A DNA stretch of 6,795 nucleotides from an uncultured Coriobacteriaceae bacterium (GTDB taxonomy: Bacteria > Actinomycetota > Coriobacteriia > Coriobacteriales > QAMH01): NCBI GenBank assembly GCA_902796975.1, contig CADBRF010000291.1, positions 1 through 6,795 of the forward strand, read 5' to 3'. Shown piece by piece: positions 1 to 6,496 of this stretch. The translations under genes and the position numbers were made by a program. The first letter of the stretch is position 1; every line of letters begins with the position of its first letter. Under the pieces are notes generated by a model, which was not told the DNA's origin, searched no databases, and was given only the letters and a program-made list of their open reading frames with translations.

Positions 1-2235
1 CTCGCGCTGAATGTGCTGGTAGGTGCCGTCGGAGACAATTGCCCGCGCCTTGGTGTTGTCCTTAAAAATCTTATCGAGGAATAGGAAGATGTCCTGCTTG
101 ATGTCCTCGTCGAGAATATGGCAGGCAATCTCCACGCGGTGGTCGAGGTTGCGAGTCATGAGATCAGCCGAAGCGATGTAGACCTGCCTGCTTTCGCCGT
201 TACCAAAGGCGTAGATGCGGCTGTGCTCCAGGAACTGACCCACGATGCTGCGCACGCGGATGTTGTCGGTCACGCCCTTGATGCCCGGACGCAGGCAGCA
301 GATGCCGCGAAGGTTGAGGTCGACCCTGACGCCCGCTTGCGAGGCTTCGACAAGCTTGTCGATGATATCGCGTTCGGTGAGAGAGTTCGCCTTCATCACG
401 ATACGGCCCGTACGTCCCTTGGCGATTTCCTTGTCCATCAGGGCGAGAAGGGTGCGCTTCATATTGGCAGGAGCAACGAGGAGGGTCTCATACGCACCAT
501 TCAGGTTGCCGATGAGCATGTTCTGGAAGAAGGTCACGCCGTCGCGGCCAATGCGGTCGTCTGCAGTGAAGAGGCAGAGATCGGTATAGATACGCGCCGT
601 CTTCTCGTTATAGTTGCCCGTGCCAATCTGGGTGATGTTGACCATGCGGCCCTCTTCGCGACGGGTGATGAGGCAGATCTTGGAATGGCACTTGTAATAA
701 TCGATGCCGTAGATGATGTGGCAGCCAGACTCCTCCAACCGCTCCGACCAGTCGATGTTGTTCTCTTCGTCGAAACGGGCGCGAAGTTCCATGAGCACGG
801 TGACGTCCTTGCCGTTTTCAGCAGCATCGCACAGAGAAGTGGCAATGCGCGAGTTGCGGGCAAGACGGTAGACCGTCATCTTGATGGAGACGACCTGCGG
901 GTCTACAGCAGCCTCGCGGAGCATGCGCAGGAAGGGATCCATGGAATCGTAGGGATAGAAGAGGATGCGATCATGCTCCTCCACCTGCTCGATGATGGGA
1001 CGATCCTTCTCGAAAACCTGTGAAGCGCGGGGCGTGAAAGGCGGATAGCTGAGAGCCGTCTTGAGCTCAGGCGTAAGTTTGTCCTCGAATTCGTAGACGC
1101 CGGAGAGATCAATGGGGCATCTGGAGACGAAGACCTGAGCGTCGTCGAGACCGAGGTATGGGAGGATGAGACCCAGCGCGGGTTCATGGCCCGTGCCCTG
1201 CACCTCGAGGCGAACGGGTGCAAGGCGGTTGCGCTTCTTGAGGAGGCGTGCCACATGCATGCGGTAATCGATATCGTTTTCATCGAACTTCTCCTCATCG
1301 AAATCGACATCGGCGTTGCGCGTAACAGAGATAACGCACGCGTCATCAACCTTGTAGATGTCGAAGATCTTGGGAAGATAGCGAAGGATGATCTTCTCCA
1401 TGGTCACGAAGTGCGTTGGCTCCTCGGGGTCGCAGAGAATGCGTGGGAGACTCTTGGGGATGCCGACGAGGCCGAGCATACGATTGTCGTCTTCATCGAT
1501 GAGCGTGCAGGCGATGTAGAGCGCCTTGTTGCGGACATGCGGGAAAGGATGGCGCTCGTCAACTACCTGGGGAGAGAGGATGGGCCGTGCGTAGGCACGG
1601 AAGTAATCACGTGCGAACTTGCGCTCCTCCTTGCTCGCCTTTTCGAGGTCCACCTCATGGATGCCGTATGCCTTGAGGCCATCGAGCAGGTTGAAATAGA
1701 TCTCATCGCGTTCCTTGATGAGCGGATGGGTGGTCTTGAGAATGAGCTTAATCTGCTGAGCTGGCGTGAGACCGGACTTGCTGTCAATGTCATCGGGCAT
1801 AATCTGCTCGAGATCGTAAAGCGAGCCAACGCGAACCATGAAGAACTCATCGAGGTTGCTCGTGAAGATTGCGGCGAATTTGAGACGCTCGTAGAGCGGA
1901 ACCGTCGTATCCAGGGCCTCTTCGAGAACACGTTTGTTGAACTGGAGCCAAGAGTACTCGCGGTTCTGGGTGTAGGAAAACATGTCGAGCTTCTTCTTAT
2001 GCTTCGGCTCGGGATGCTCAGCGGGGGCTGGAGCTTGCGGTTCGACAGCCTCGTTTTCGGCAGTCTCGTCCTTCTGTTCGAGGGCAGCTCGCGCTTCTGC
2101 GACATGCTTCCCGAGAGCGTCCTCCTCGGTGGCAGTGGAATCGGTCGCGGCATTAGCGTCGGCTTCAAAATTTTCCACTGGAGCTAGCTCGTCAGTTGAA
2201 GGATGCTGGGAAGCTGATGTCTCATCAATGCTCAT
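1..2235 (-). CDS. ppk1: Polyphosphate kinase PPK1, C-terminus cut by the window edge
   Basis: Reversibly transfers the gamma phosphate of ATP to inorganic polyphosphate in the cytoplasm. The frame is open for 745 codons, from an ATG preceded by AAAGGA at 8 nt, down to base 1 with no stop. Residues 1-84 are an Ala/Glu/Pro-rich, probably disordered extension. The family N-terminal motif NREYSWLQFN begins at N91. The catalytic half has IKMTVYR, RARFDEENN, then CHSKICLITRRE, whose H517 aligns with the phosphorylated H435 of E. coli PPK1. It continues with IGTGNYNEKTARIYTD, LEHSR (H671, aligning with E. coli H592) and MTRNLDHRVE. The residue aligning with E. coli H454 is Q536. Compared with the 688-residue E. 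coli enzyme, about 20 C-terminal residues should lie outside the window. An inner ATG at M85 (base 1983) would give a protein of standard length but has no good ribosome site. moeA lies upstream on the same strand, 295 nt away. Family assignment is very secure. Confidence 0.97.
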   Translation of the reverse strand, partial: MSIDETSASQHPSTDELAPVENFEADANAATDSTATEEDALGKHVAEARAALEQKDETAENEAVEPQAPAPAEHPEPKHKKKLDMFSYTQNREYSWLQFNKRVLEEALDTTVPLYERLKFAAIFTSNLDEFFMVRVGSLYDLEQIMPDDIDSKSGLTPAQQIKLILKTTHPLIKERDEIYFNLLDGLKAYGIHEVDLEKASKEERKFARDYFRAYARPILSPQVVDERHPFPHVRNKALYIACTLIDEDDNRMLGLVGIPKSLPRILCDPEEPTHFVTMEKIILRYLPKIFDIYKVDDACVISVTRNADVDFDEEKFDENDIDYRMHVARLLKKRNRLAPVRLEVQGTGHEPALGLILPYLGLDDAQVFVSRCPIDLSGVYEFEDKLTPELKTALSYPPFTPRASQVFEKDRPIIEQVEEHDRILFYPYDSMDPFLRMLREAAVDPQVVSIKMTVYRLARNSRIATSLCDAAENGKDVTVLMELRARFDEENNIDWSERLEESGCHIIYGIDYYKCHSKICLITRREEGRMVNITQIGTGNYNEKTARIYTDLCLFTADDRIGRDGVTFFQNMLIGNLNGAYETLLVAPANMKRTLLALMDKEIAKGRTGRIVMKANSLTERDIIDKLVEASQAGVRVDLNLRGICCLRPGIKGVTDNIRVRSIVGQFLEHSRIYAFGNGESRQVYIASADLMTRNLDHRVEIACHILDEDIKQDIFLFLDKIFKDNTKARAIVSDGTYQHIQRE

Positions 2236-2279
2236 TGCGCACGTCCTTTCGCTTGTCTTCTCATTCAACCTCGGCCGAA

Positions 2280-2350
2280 GGCACTGAGGCTTTCCGGCAC
2301 AAGGTTTTTCAAACAACAATTCATCCGCTGGGCAATCATGGCACTGAGGC
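2280..2350. repeat. 11-bp direct repeat GGCACTGAGGC, two copies 60 bp apart
   Basis: The exact 11-mer GGCACTGAGGC occurs at 2280-2290 and again at 2340-2350, with no similarity beyond it on either side. Read on the minus strand, both copies (GCCTCAGTGCC) fall in the untranslated leader or promoter region upstream of the ppk1 ATG at 2235. They could be binding sites for a regulator or a leader RNA element, or chance. No known binding motif was recognised. Confidence 0.4.
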
Positions 2351-2380
2351 ACAACGAACAGCAAATTGCATGCACACTTC

Positions 2381-2386
2381 AGTATA
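2381..2386 (-). promoter_or_regulatory. Possible -10 box for ppk1
   Basis: On the minus strand this reads TATACT, five of six matches to the sigma-70 -10 consensus. The best -35-like hexamer upstream, TTCACA at 2412-2407, is 20 nt away, which is longer than ideal. If real, the ppk1 mRNA would have a leader of about 140 nt containing both copies of the 11-bp direct repeat. The call rests on the hexamer and its position only. Confidence 0.25.
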
Positions 2387-2422
2387 CGCGCTGCTCTTGC
2401 GTGAATTGTGAAAAGAATGCAA

Positions 2423-2501
2423 ACGACGCTCGCTGCCATAAATGTTCGTCCCAATTACAGCAACGCTGAAGAGGCACGACATTACAAGGAGCGAGCGTCG
2501 T
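2423..2501 (-). repeat. Perfect 12-bp inverted repeat with nested stems; possible structured RNA or terminator after moeA
   Basis: ACGACGCTCGCT at 2423-2434 is exactly complementary to AGCGAGCGTCGT at 2490-2501. Inside the 55-nt interval a second stem pairs 2441-2449 with 2476-2483 (eight pairs, one bulged base), and a third small hairpin CAGC-AAC-GCTG lies at 2458-2468. The stems nest coaxially, so the transcript could fold into one long rod with an internal loop of six bases on each side. It begins 29 nt after the moeA stop codon on the minus strand and is followed there by the T-rich run TTGCATTCTTTT, so it may end the moeA transcript. The large apical part is unusual for a simple intrinsic terminator. 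No known RNA family was recognised. Confidence 0.6.
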
Positions 2502-2530
2502 AGCTGGAAACTACCTTGGATTACACCAGG

Positions 2531-3790
2531 CTAGAGGATGACTTCCTCGGGGATGTCAAGCAAGACACAGCGAACCATGGTGCCCGCCGCAATGCTCTCA
2601 TCGCCGCGCGGAACGACAATGAGCGCGTTGGAATGCTGAAGGGGTCCGAAGAGGCCGGAGCTCTGCTTCTTGAGCGGCTCGACCATACGGTTGCCTTCGC
2701 CATCCTTGGTGAGCAGGGCACGGGAAAGTGTCATGCGGGCGTCTTTCTTGGCCTTGATATCCACTGCGAGACGTGCATCCGCCTCGACCAGGTCGAAGTG
2801 GGAGTAGCCCTGCATCTTGCGGAGAGTGGGGCGCACGAGCATCTGGAAGCCAATGTAGGCCGCCGCGGGGTTGCCTGGGAGGCCAAAGACAGGGACGCCA
2901 TCCACAAGACCGAAGACTTCCGCCTTGCCCGGACGCATATTGATGAGCGAGACATAGACTTCGCCCAGTTCATTCACGACGCGCTCGATGAAATCGAAGT
3001 CACCGTTTGCAGCACCGCCCGTGGTGACGACGACGTCGTACTCGGAAGCGGCATTCTTGACTGCTGCTGCAAGGTCGTCGAAGGTGTCCTTGCAGATGGG
3101 AAGGATCGTGGGGATGCCACCCGCCTCTTTCACGCAAGCGGCGATAGCATAGGAATTCGAGTTGCGAATCTTGCCGCGTGTGGGTATCTCGGAGGGGTCA
3201 ACCAGCTCAGAACCGGTAGCGATAATAGCCACCGTGGGGCGCTTGAAGGTGGGAATGCGGGTATTGCCGCACCCAGCGAGCACGCCAACGCCAGCAGAGT
3301 TGATAACCTCTCCAGCGGCGACAATGACCTCGCCCGCCTTCGCTTCCTCGCCAGCAGCCCGAACATTCTTGCCGGCGGAAGTGGGAGCCGTGAACCCGGC
3401 GACACCACCAGGCATGCCATCCCCGGAGACGTTGATAACACGCTCGTACTGGACAACGGCTTCCGCGCATGGAGGAACAGGCGCACCCGTCATGATACGG
3501 AGGCACTCGTCATCTGCCATCTCGCCCTCATAGAAATCGCCGGCGGCAATCTCCTTGATAACCTTGAGTTGCACTGGAGCGTCTTCGGTCGCATTGGCGA
3601 GCTGGTCTACGCGCACAGCAAACCCATCCATTGCCGCCTGATTGAACGGAGCACTGTCAATGTCACTCTTCAGGTCTTCAGCAGCAACACGGCCCGCCGC
3701 ATCGAGCAGGTCGACCTCGACGTGCTCAAGCGCGTTGATATGTGAAAGCACGATGGAACGTGCCTCCTCGAGAGGAATCATCTCCGTCAT
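2531..3790 (-). CDS. moeA: Molybdopterin molybdenumtransferase MoeA
   Basis: Final step of molybdenum cofactor synthesis: inserts molybdate into adenylylated molybdopterin, releasing AMP, in the cytoplasm. The 419-residue product has the usual MoeA length and domain order. The N-terminal part has the MDGFAVR motif (D55, aligning with E. coli D59) and IMTGAPVP (99-106). The MoCF/MogA-like domain has AIIATGSELV (188-197), VVVTTGGAANGDFDF (253-267), MRPGKAEVFG (285-294) and FGLPGNPAAAY (302-312). The C-terminal beta domain runs from about 335 to 419. The GGAANGDFDF loop departs from the E. coli form GGVSVGEADY but keeps the acidic residues. The start at 3790 is chosen because AAAGGA sits 7 nt before it; an in-frame GTG at 3820 would add ten residues without a good ribosome site. 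No other moa/mob/mod gene is in the window, but the gene implies that the cell uses a Mo or W enzyme. Confidence 0.95.
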   Translation of the reverse strand: MTEMIPLEEARSIVLSHINALEHVEVDLLDAAGRVAAEDLKSDIDSAPFNQAAMDGFAVRVDQLANATEDAPVQLKVIKEIAAGDFYEGEMADDECLRIMTGAPVPPCAEAVVQYERVINVSGDGMPGGVAGFTAPTSAGKNVRAAGEEAKAGEVIVAAGEVINSAGVGVLAGCGNTRIPTFKRPTVAIIATGSELVDPSEIPTRGKIRNSNSYAIAACVKEAGGIPTILPICKDTFDDLAAAVKNAASEYDVVVTTGGAANGDFDFIERVVNELGEVYVSLINMRPGKAEVFGLVDGVPVFGLPGNPAAAYIGFQMLVRPTLRKMQGYSHFDLVEADARLAVDIKAKKDARMTLSRALLTKDGEGNRMVEPLKKQSSGLFGPLQHSNALIVVPRGDESIAAGTMVRCVLLDIPEEVIL

Positions 3791-3803
3791 TTCCTGTTCC
3801 TTT
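3791..3803 (-). promoter_or_regulatory. Ribosome binding site that decides the moeA start
   Basis: On the minus strand AAAGGA at 3803-3798 is followed by 7 nt and then ATG at 3790. This is the same motif seen before ppk1 and the symporter gene. It argues against the GTG at 3820, which lies upstream of it. Confidence 0.7.
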
Positions 3804-3954
3804 GAAGTTTTTGATGTCACTTCGTACGCAGTGACCGCGTCTTTATAGTCGAGACAATGCAGACTATTCTAGCGCAACTATCAAGATATGTCCCCGACCC
3901 AGGCGTTCCTGCACCTAATGGGCACACTTGGCAACAGATTGCGAAAGTGCACCG

Positions 3955-3960
3955 TATAAT
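3955..3960 (+). promoter_or_regulatory. Possible -10 box for trmB
   Basis: An exact TATAAT consensus hexamer. The nearest good -35-like hexamer, TTGGCA at 3928-3933, is 21 nt upstream, longer than the usual 16-18 nt. If used, the trmB leader would be about 125 nt. A second AT-rich candidate, TACTATATA, lies at 4044-4052, closer to the gene. Confidence 0.3.
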
Positions 3961-4080
3961 GTTGGGCGAACTTCGAGAAGCCTCTTCCGCGATAATCTTC
4001 CCCTTCGACACCTATCTGCCTGTGTCCTCGGTCTCTCTCACGCTACTATATACAGCGCTTTAACCGCACAGAATGAACGC

Positions 4081-4086
4081 AGGTGA
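4081..4086 (+). promoter_or_regulatory. Ribosome binding site that decides the trmB start
   Basis: AGGTGA ends 5 nt before the ATG at 4092. The alternative in-frame GTG at 4083 lies inside this motif and has no clear ribosome site of its own, so 4092 is preferred. Confidence 0.6.
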
Positions 4087-4091
4087 AACTC

Positions 4092-4928
4092 ATGCGCGCA
4101 CGCATGCCCCACGATATCCCCGAACGCCTCGTCCGCTACGAAGCGGCAATCGAGCACGCCCCCGAGACACACGCCGGAAGCTGGCTTAACGACTACGGGA
4201 AAGGCGCCACGCGCCTCGTCGTGGACCTCGGATGCGGAAAGGGACAGTTCCTCTCCGCCCTGGCGCCACAGCATCCTGACTGCTTTTTCGTAGGCATCGA
4301 CCAGGAAGATCTCTGCATCGCCTACGCTGCCCAGAAGGCCATTGAGCAGGGCATTCCGAACGTGCGCTATATCATCTCCGATGCCAACAAGCTACCTGAG
4401 CAATTTGGGGAAGAAGAGATTTCTCGTCTCCGCATTAACTTCCCCACGCCCTTTCCCCGCGCCAAGCACGCTCCGAAGCGGCTCACCTACTTCGACCGCC
4501 TTCTGGTCTACCGCAAGCTTCTCACCCGCAATGGAGATATCATCCTCCGCACCGACAGCCAGCCTTTCTTCGATTTCTCGCTCACCCAGTTCGAGCAGGC
4601 TGGTTTTGACATAGCAGAGCTGACCCGTGACCTCCACGCTACTGACCCCGGTCTCCTCTCCACGGAGTACGAAGACCGGCTTTCGGAAGCCGGCGCCCGC
4701 ATTCACGCGCTCAGGGCGACAATGGCGCGCGAGCCTGCTGCAGAGCAAACTGCCAAGCGTTCCCTCATGGACTACCTCCCCGACGATCTCGAGCATATCG
4801 AATACGTCCCCTATGGCATGGAATCCGCGGTGGTCAACTTCCGCAATCGCAGGCGCAAGGAAGCGAGAAGAGCAGCTCGAGCAGGAAAAGAAGACGTAAA
4901 CAGAAACAATCCATCCGCCAACGTGTAA
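4092..4928 (+). CDS. trmB: tRNA (guanine-N7)-methyltransferase TrmB family
   Basis: Class I SAM-dependent methyltransferase, expected to make m7G46 in the variable loop of tRNAs. The SAM-binding motif VDLGCGKGQFL is at about 44-54, with FFVGID after it. The family signature region reads NFPTPFPRAKHAPKRL (116-131), followed by a TD pair (T154, D155) and the TEYE box (191-194) that matches the conserved T-x-x-E of TrmB. The canonical signature is FPDPWPKxRHxKRR; here Asp is replaced by T119 and Trp by F121, while the His and Lys/Arg residues (H126, K129, R130) remain. At 278 residues it is longer than the typical TrmB of about 210-240. The extra part is a C-terminal extension of some 70 residues ending in an Arg/Lys/Ala-rich basic stretch, perhaps an aid to tRNA binding. 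It is followed on the same strand, 63 nt later, by the symporter gene. Family membership is good; activity at position 46 is inferred. Confidence 0.85.
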   Translation: MRARMPHDIPERLVRYEAAIEHAPETHAGSWLNDYGKGATRLVVDLGCGKGQFLSALAPQHPDCFFVGIDQEDLCIAYAAQKAIEQGIPNVRYIISDANKLPEQFGEEEISRLRINFPTPFPRAKHAPKRLTYFDRLLVYRKLLTRNGDIILRTDSQPFFDFSLTQFEQAGFDIAELTRDLHATDPGLLSTEYEDRLSEAGARIHALRATMAREPAAEQTAKRSLMDYLPDDLEHIEYVPYGMESAVVNFRNRRRKEARRAARAGKEDVNRNNPSANV

Positions 4929-4934
4929 CACGTT
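4920..4934. promoter_or_regulatory. 15-bp palindrome over the trmB stop codon; possible operator of the symporter gene
   Basis: AACGTGTAACACGTT is a perfect dyad of two 7-bp arms around one central base. It contains the trmB stop codon TAA (4926-4928) and ends 57 nt before the symporter ATG. The half-site core GTGTAA recurs at 4941-4946. The position, at or just upstream of the possible -35 box, suits a dimeric transcription factor. The regulator is unknown. Confidence 0.45.
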
Positions 4935-4961
4935 CGTCATGTGTAAGAAATACGATACTAT
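4933..4961 (+). promoter_or_regulatory. Weak candidate promoter for the symporter gene
   Basis: TTCGTC (4933-4938) and TACTAT (4956-4961) are separated by 17 nt. The -10 hexamer is fair and the -35 poor, which would fit an activated promoter. The overlap with the palindrome at 4920-4934 adds some weight. The gene could also be read through from trmB. Confidence 0.25.
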
Positions 4962-4991
4962 GTTACTAGGAATTCACAGAAAGGACACAAC

Positions 4992-6449
4992 ATGGCAGAC
5001 ATCACCACGCTGCCTTCGGAAGAAGAGGAAAAACCGAAGCGCAAGCACCTGAACCTCACCACACTGATTCTTCTTTCACTAGCGGCTGGCATTGTCGTAG
5101 GCCTCATCTGCAACCCGCTCATCCCCGACGGCTCTCCCGCTGATGCCATCTTTATCGAGGGCATCTGCTATGTCATCGGGCAGATGTTCATCCACCTGAT
5201 GCAGATGCTCGTCGTCCCGCTCGTCTTCTGCTCCATCGTCTGCGGCGCAGCCTCCATGAGCGACCCGAAGATGCTCGGCAAGGTGGGCGTCGGCACCATC
5301 GTCATGTACCTTTTGACCACCGCTCTGGCCGTTATCATCTCCATCTTCCTGGCGCAGGCTCTGCAGCCCGGCGTCGGCCTCGATATGAACTCCATCGTTC
5401 GCATCGAGCCCAAGACGACCACGACCTCGCAGACCGTTCCGGACATGCTCATCAACATCATCCCGACCAATGTCTTCAAGTCCATGGCCAGCGGGGACAT
5501 GCTGCCCATCATCTTCTTCGCCCTCATCCTCGGCTTCATGCTGGGCTCTCTTGGCCGCAAGGTCGCTACGGTCAACCGCTTCTTCACGCAGTTCAACGCC
5601 ATCATGATGCGTATGATCGGTCTCGTCCTCAAGGTTGCCCCAATCGGCATCTTCTGCCTCATCACCCGCACCTTCTGCAACCTGGGCTTCTCCGGCGTGC
5701 TCCCCATGGTCAGCTTCATCGGTGTCGTCTACCTCGGTCTGCTGATCCAGCTGCTGGTGGTCTACATGCTCATCCTGGTTATTGGCACACGCCTCAACCC
5801 CTTCCACTTCCTCCGCAAGTTCCTGCCGGTCATGATTTTCGCCTTCTCCACGAGCTCCTCCAACGCAACTATCCCGCTCAACATGGAGACGCTTGAGAAG
5901 AAGATCGGCGTCAACCGTCAGGTCAGCTCCTTCACCATTCCGCTGGGCGCCACCATCAACATGGACGGTACGGCAATCATGCAGGGCGCGGCCGTCATCT
6001 TCATCGCCCAGGCCTTTGGCATCGACCTCACGCCTGCTATGCTCGCCACGGTCGTTCTCACTGCAGTCACCGCGTCCATCGGCACCGCTGGCGTCCCCGG
6101 CGTCGGCACCATCATGCTCGCCATGGTCTTTGATTCCATCGGTCTGCCTGCTGAAGGCGTTGCCATGATCATGGGCATCGACCGCATCCTCGACATGGGC
6201 CGCACCGCCATCAACATCACGGGCGATGCCGTTGTCACCACCGTCATGGCGAATGCAGTCGGCATGCTCGACAAGAGCGTCTTCAAGAACAACGATGTTG
6301 CTGCTGTTGACATGAACGACCTTTCCGAGCCGGCAGACCCCACCGATTACGACGAGTTCACCGAGCACGGCGATCCCACCGAGGTTGGCGAGACGGGCGA
6401 CCCCGACAAGTTCAAGGACATCGACGTCCCCGAACCCGGTCGCAAATAG
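4992..6449 (+). CDS. Dicarboxylate/amino acid:cation symporter (GltP/DctA, SLC1-like family)
   Basis: Inner-membrane secondary carrier that imports an acidic amino acid or dicarboxylate with Na+ or H+. The ATG follows AAAGGA at 6 nt. A short charged N-terminus (1-20) leads into the first membrane helix. Hairpin HP1 carries TSSSNATIP (287-295), TM7 carries NMDGTA (323-328), HP2 carries GVPGVGTIML, and TM8 reads DRILDMGRTAINITGD (397-412). D397, D401, R404, T405, N408 and D412 fall at a constant offset of seven from the archaeal GltPh residues D390, D394, R397, T398, N401 and D405. Since R397 binds the side-chain carboxylate of aspartate there, an acidic substrate is likely. The third Ser of the HP1 SSS motif is Asn here. 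Residues from about 432 to 485 form an acidic hydrophilic tail rich in Asp, Glu and Pro with repeated DPT/GDP motifs, beyond the usual family end. Exact substrate (glutamate, aspartate, C4-dicarboxylate or other) is not settled. Confidence 0.93.
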   Translation: MADITTLPSEEEEKPKRKHLNLTTLILLSLAAGIVVGLICNPLIPDGSPADAIFIEGICYVIGQMFIHLMQMLVVPLVFCSIVCGAASMSDPKMLGKVGVGTIVMYLLTTALAVIISIFLAQALQPGVGLDMNSIVRIEPKTTTTSQTVPDMLINIIPTNVFKSMASGDMLPIIFFALILGFMLGSLGRKVATVNRFFTQFNAIMMRMIGLVLKVAPIGIFCLITRTFCNLGFSGVLPMVSFIGVVYLGLLIQLLVVYMLILVIGTRLNPFHFLRKFLPVMIFAFSTSSSNATIPLNMETLEKKIGVNRQVSSFTIPLGATINMDGTAIMQGAAVIFIAQAFGIDLTPAMLATVVLTAVTASIGTAGVPGVGTIMLAMVFDSIGLPAEGVAMIMGIDRILDMGRTAINITGDAVVTTVMANAVGMLDKSVFKNNDVAAVDMNDLSEPADPTDYDEFTEHGDPTEVGETGDPDKFKDIDVPEPGRK

Positions 6450-6496
6450 CGCTACCGAATCTCTCCACCTTGACTTCACCTAGGCGGGAAACTTCT

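Larger units (their letters stand above)
3791..4091. other. Divergent intergenic region between moeA and trmB
   Basis: About 300 nt separate the two divergent start codons. On the minus strand a TATAAA hexamer (3847-3842) lies about 50 nt before the moeA ATG and could be its -10 box, but no convincing -35 was found. On the plus strand an exact TATAAT lies at 3955-3960. Open frames of 64 and 68 codons cross the region on opposite strands; neither has a ribosome site or a recognisable sequence. No tRNA, riboswitch or terminator was recognised. Confidence 0.5.

Noticed and set aside
118..2187. Plus-strand open frames of 301 and 333 codons over ppk1
   Set aside because: Both are exact antisense of ppk1, whose motifs are continuous through the region; neither shows a ribosome site or a recognisable domain.
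2276..2305. Weak hairpin around GCCGGAAAG / CCTTCGGCC in the ppk1 leader
   Set aside because: The pairing has a bulge and a mismatch, is short and is not followed by a T-run, so it was not called a terminator or switch.
2196..2411. A 71-codon plus-strand open frame across the ppk1 start and leader
   Set aside because: It overlaps ppk1 and its leader in antisense, with no motif and no ribosome site.
2516..3745. A 409-codon plus-strand open frame over moeA
   Set aside because: It is antisense to moeA, which has all MoeA motifs in order; the plus-strand product matches nothing recognisable.
3845..3867. Small dyad ATAGTC-N11-GACTAT near the possible moeA -10 box
   Set aside because: Six-base arms with a free spacer are expected by chance in a 300-nt region; there is no further support for an operator.
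3817..4011. A 64-codon minus-strand open frame in the same gap
   Set aside because: It begins at a GTG without a ribosome site, runs through the expected moeA promoter region and stops just before the moeA start.
3857..4063. A 68-codon plus-strand open frame in the moeA-trmB gap
   Set aside because: No ribosome site before its ATG and no recognisable sequence. It looks slightly protein-like but the evidence is too thin to call a gene.
5079..6479. A 466-codon open frame on the minus strand across the symporter gene
   Set aside because: It is antisense to a clearly recognised membrane transporter. Its translation is an unnatural Asp/His/Gly/Ala-rich string with no motif, as expected when a GC-rich third position keeps the opposite frame open.
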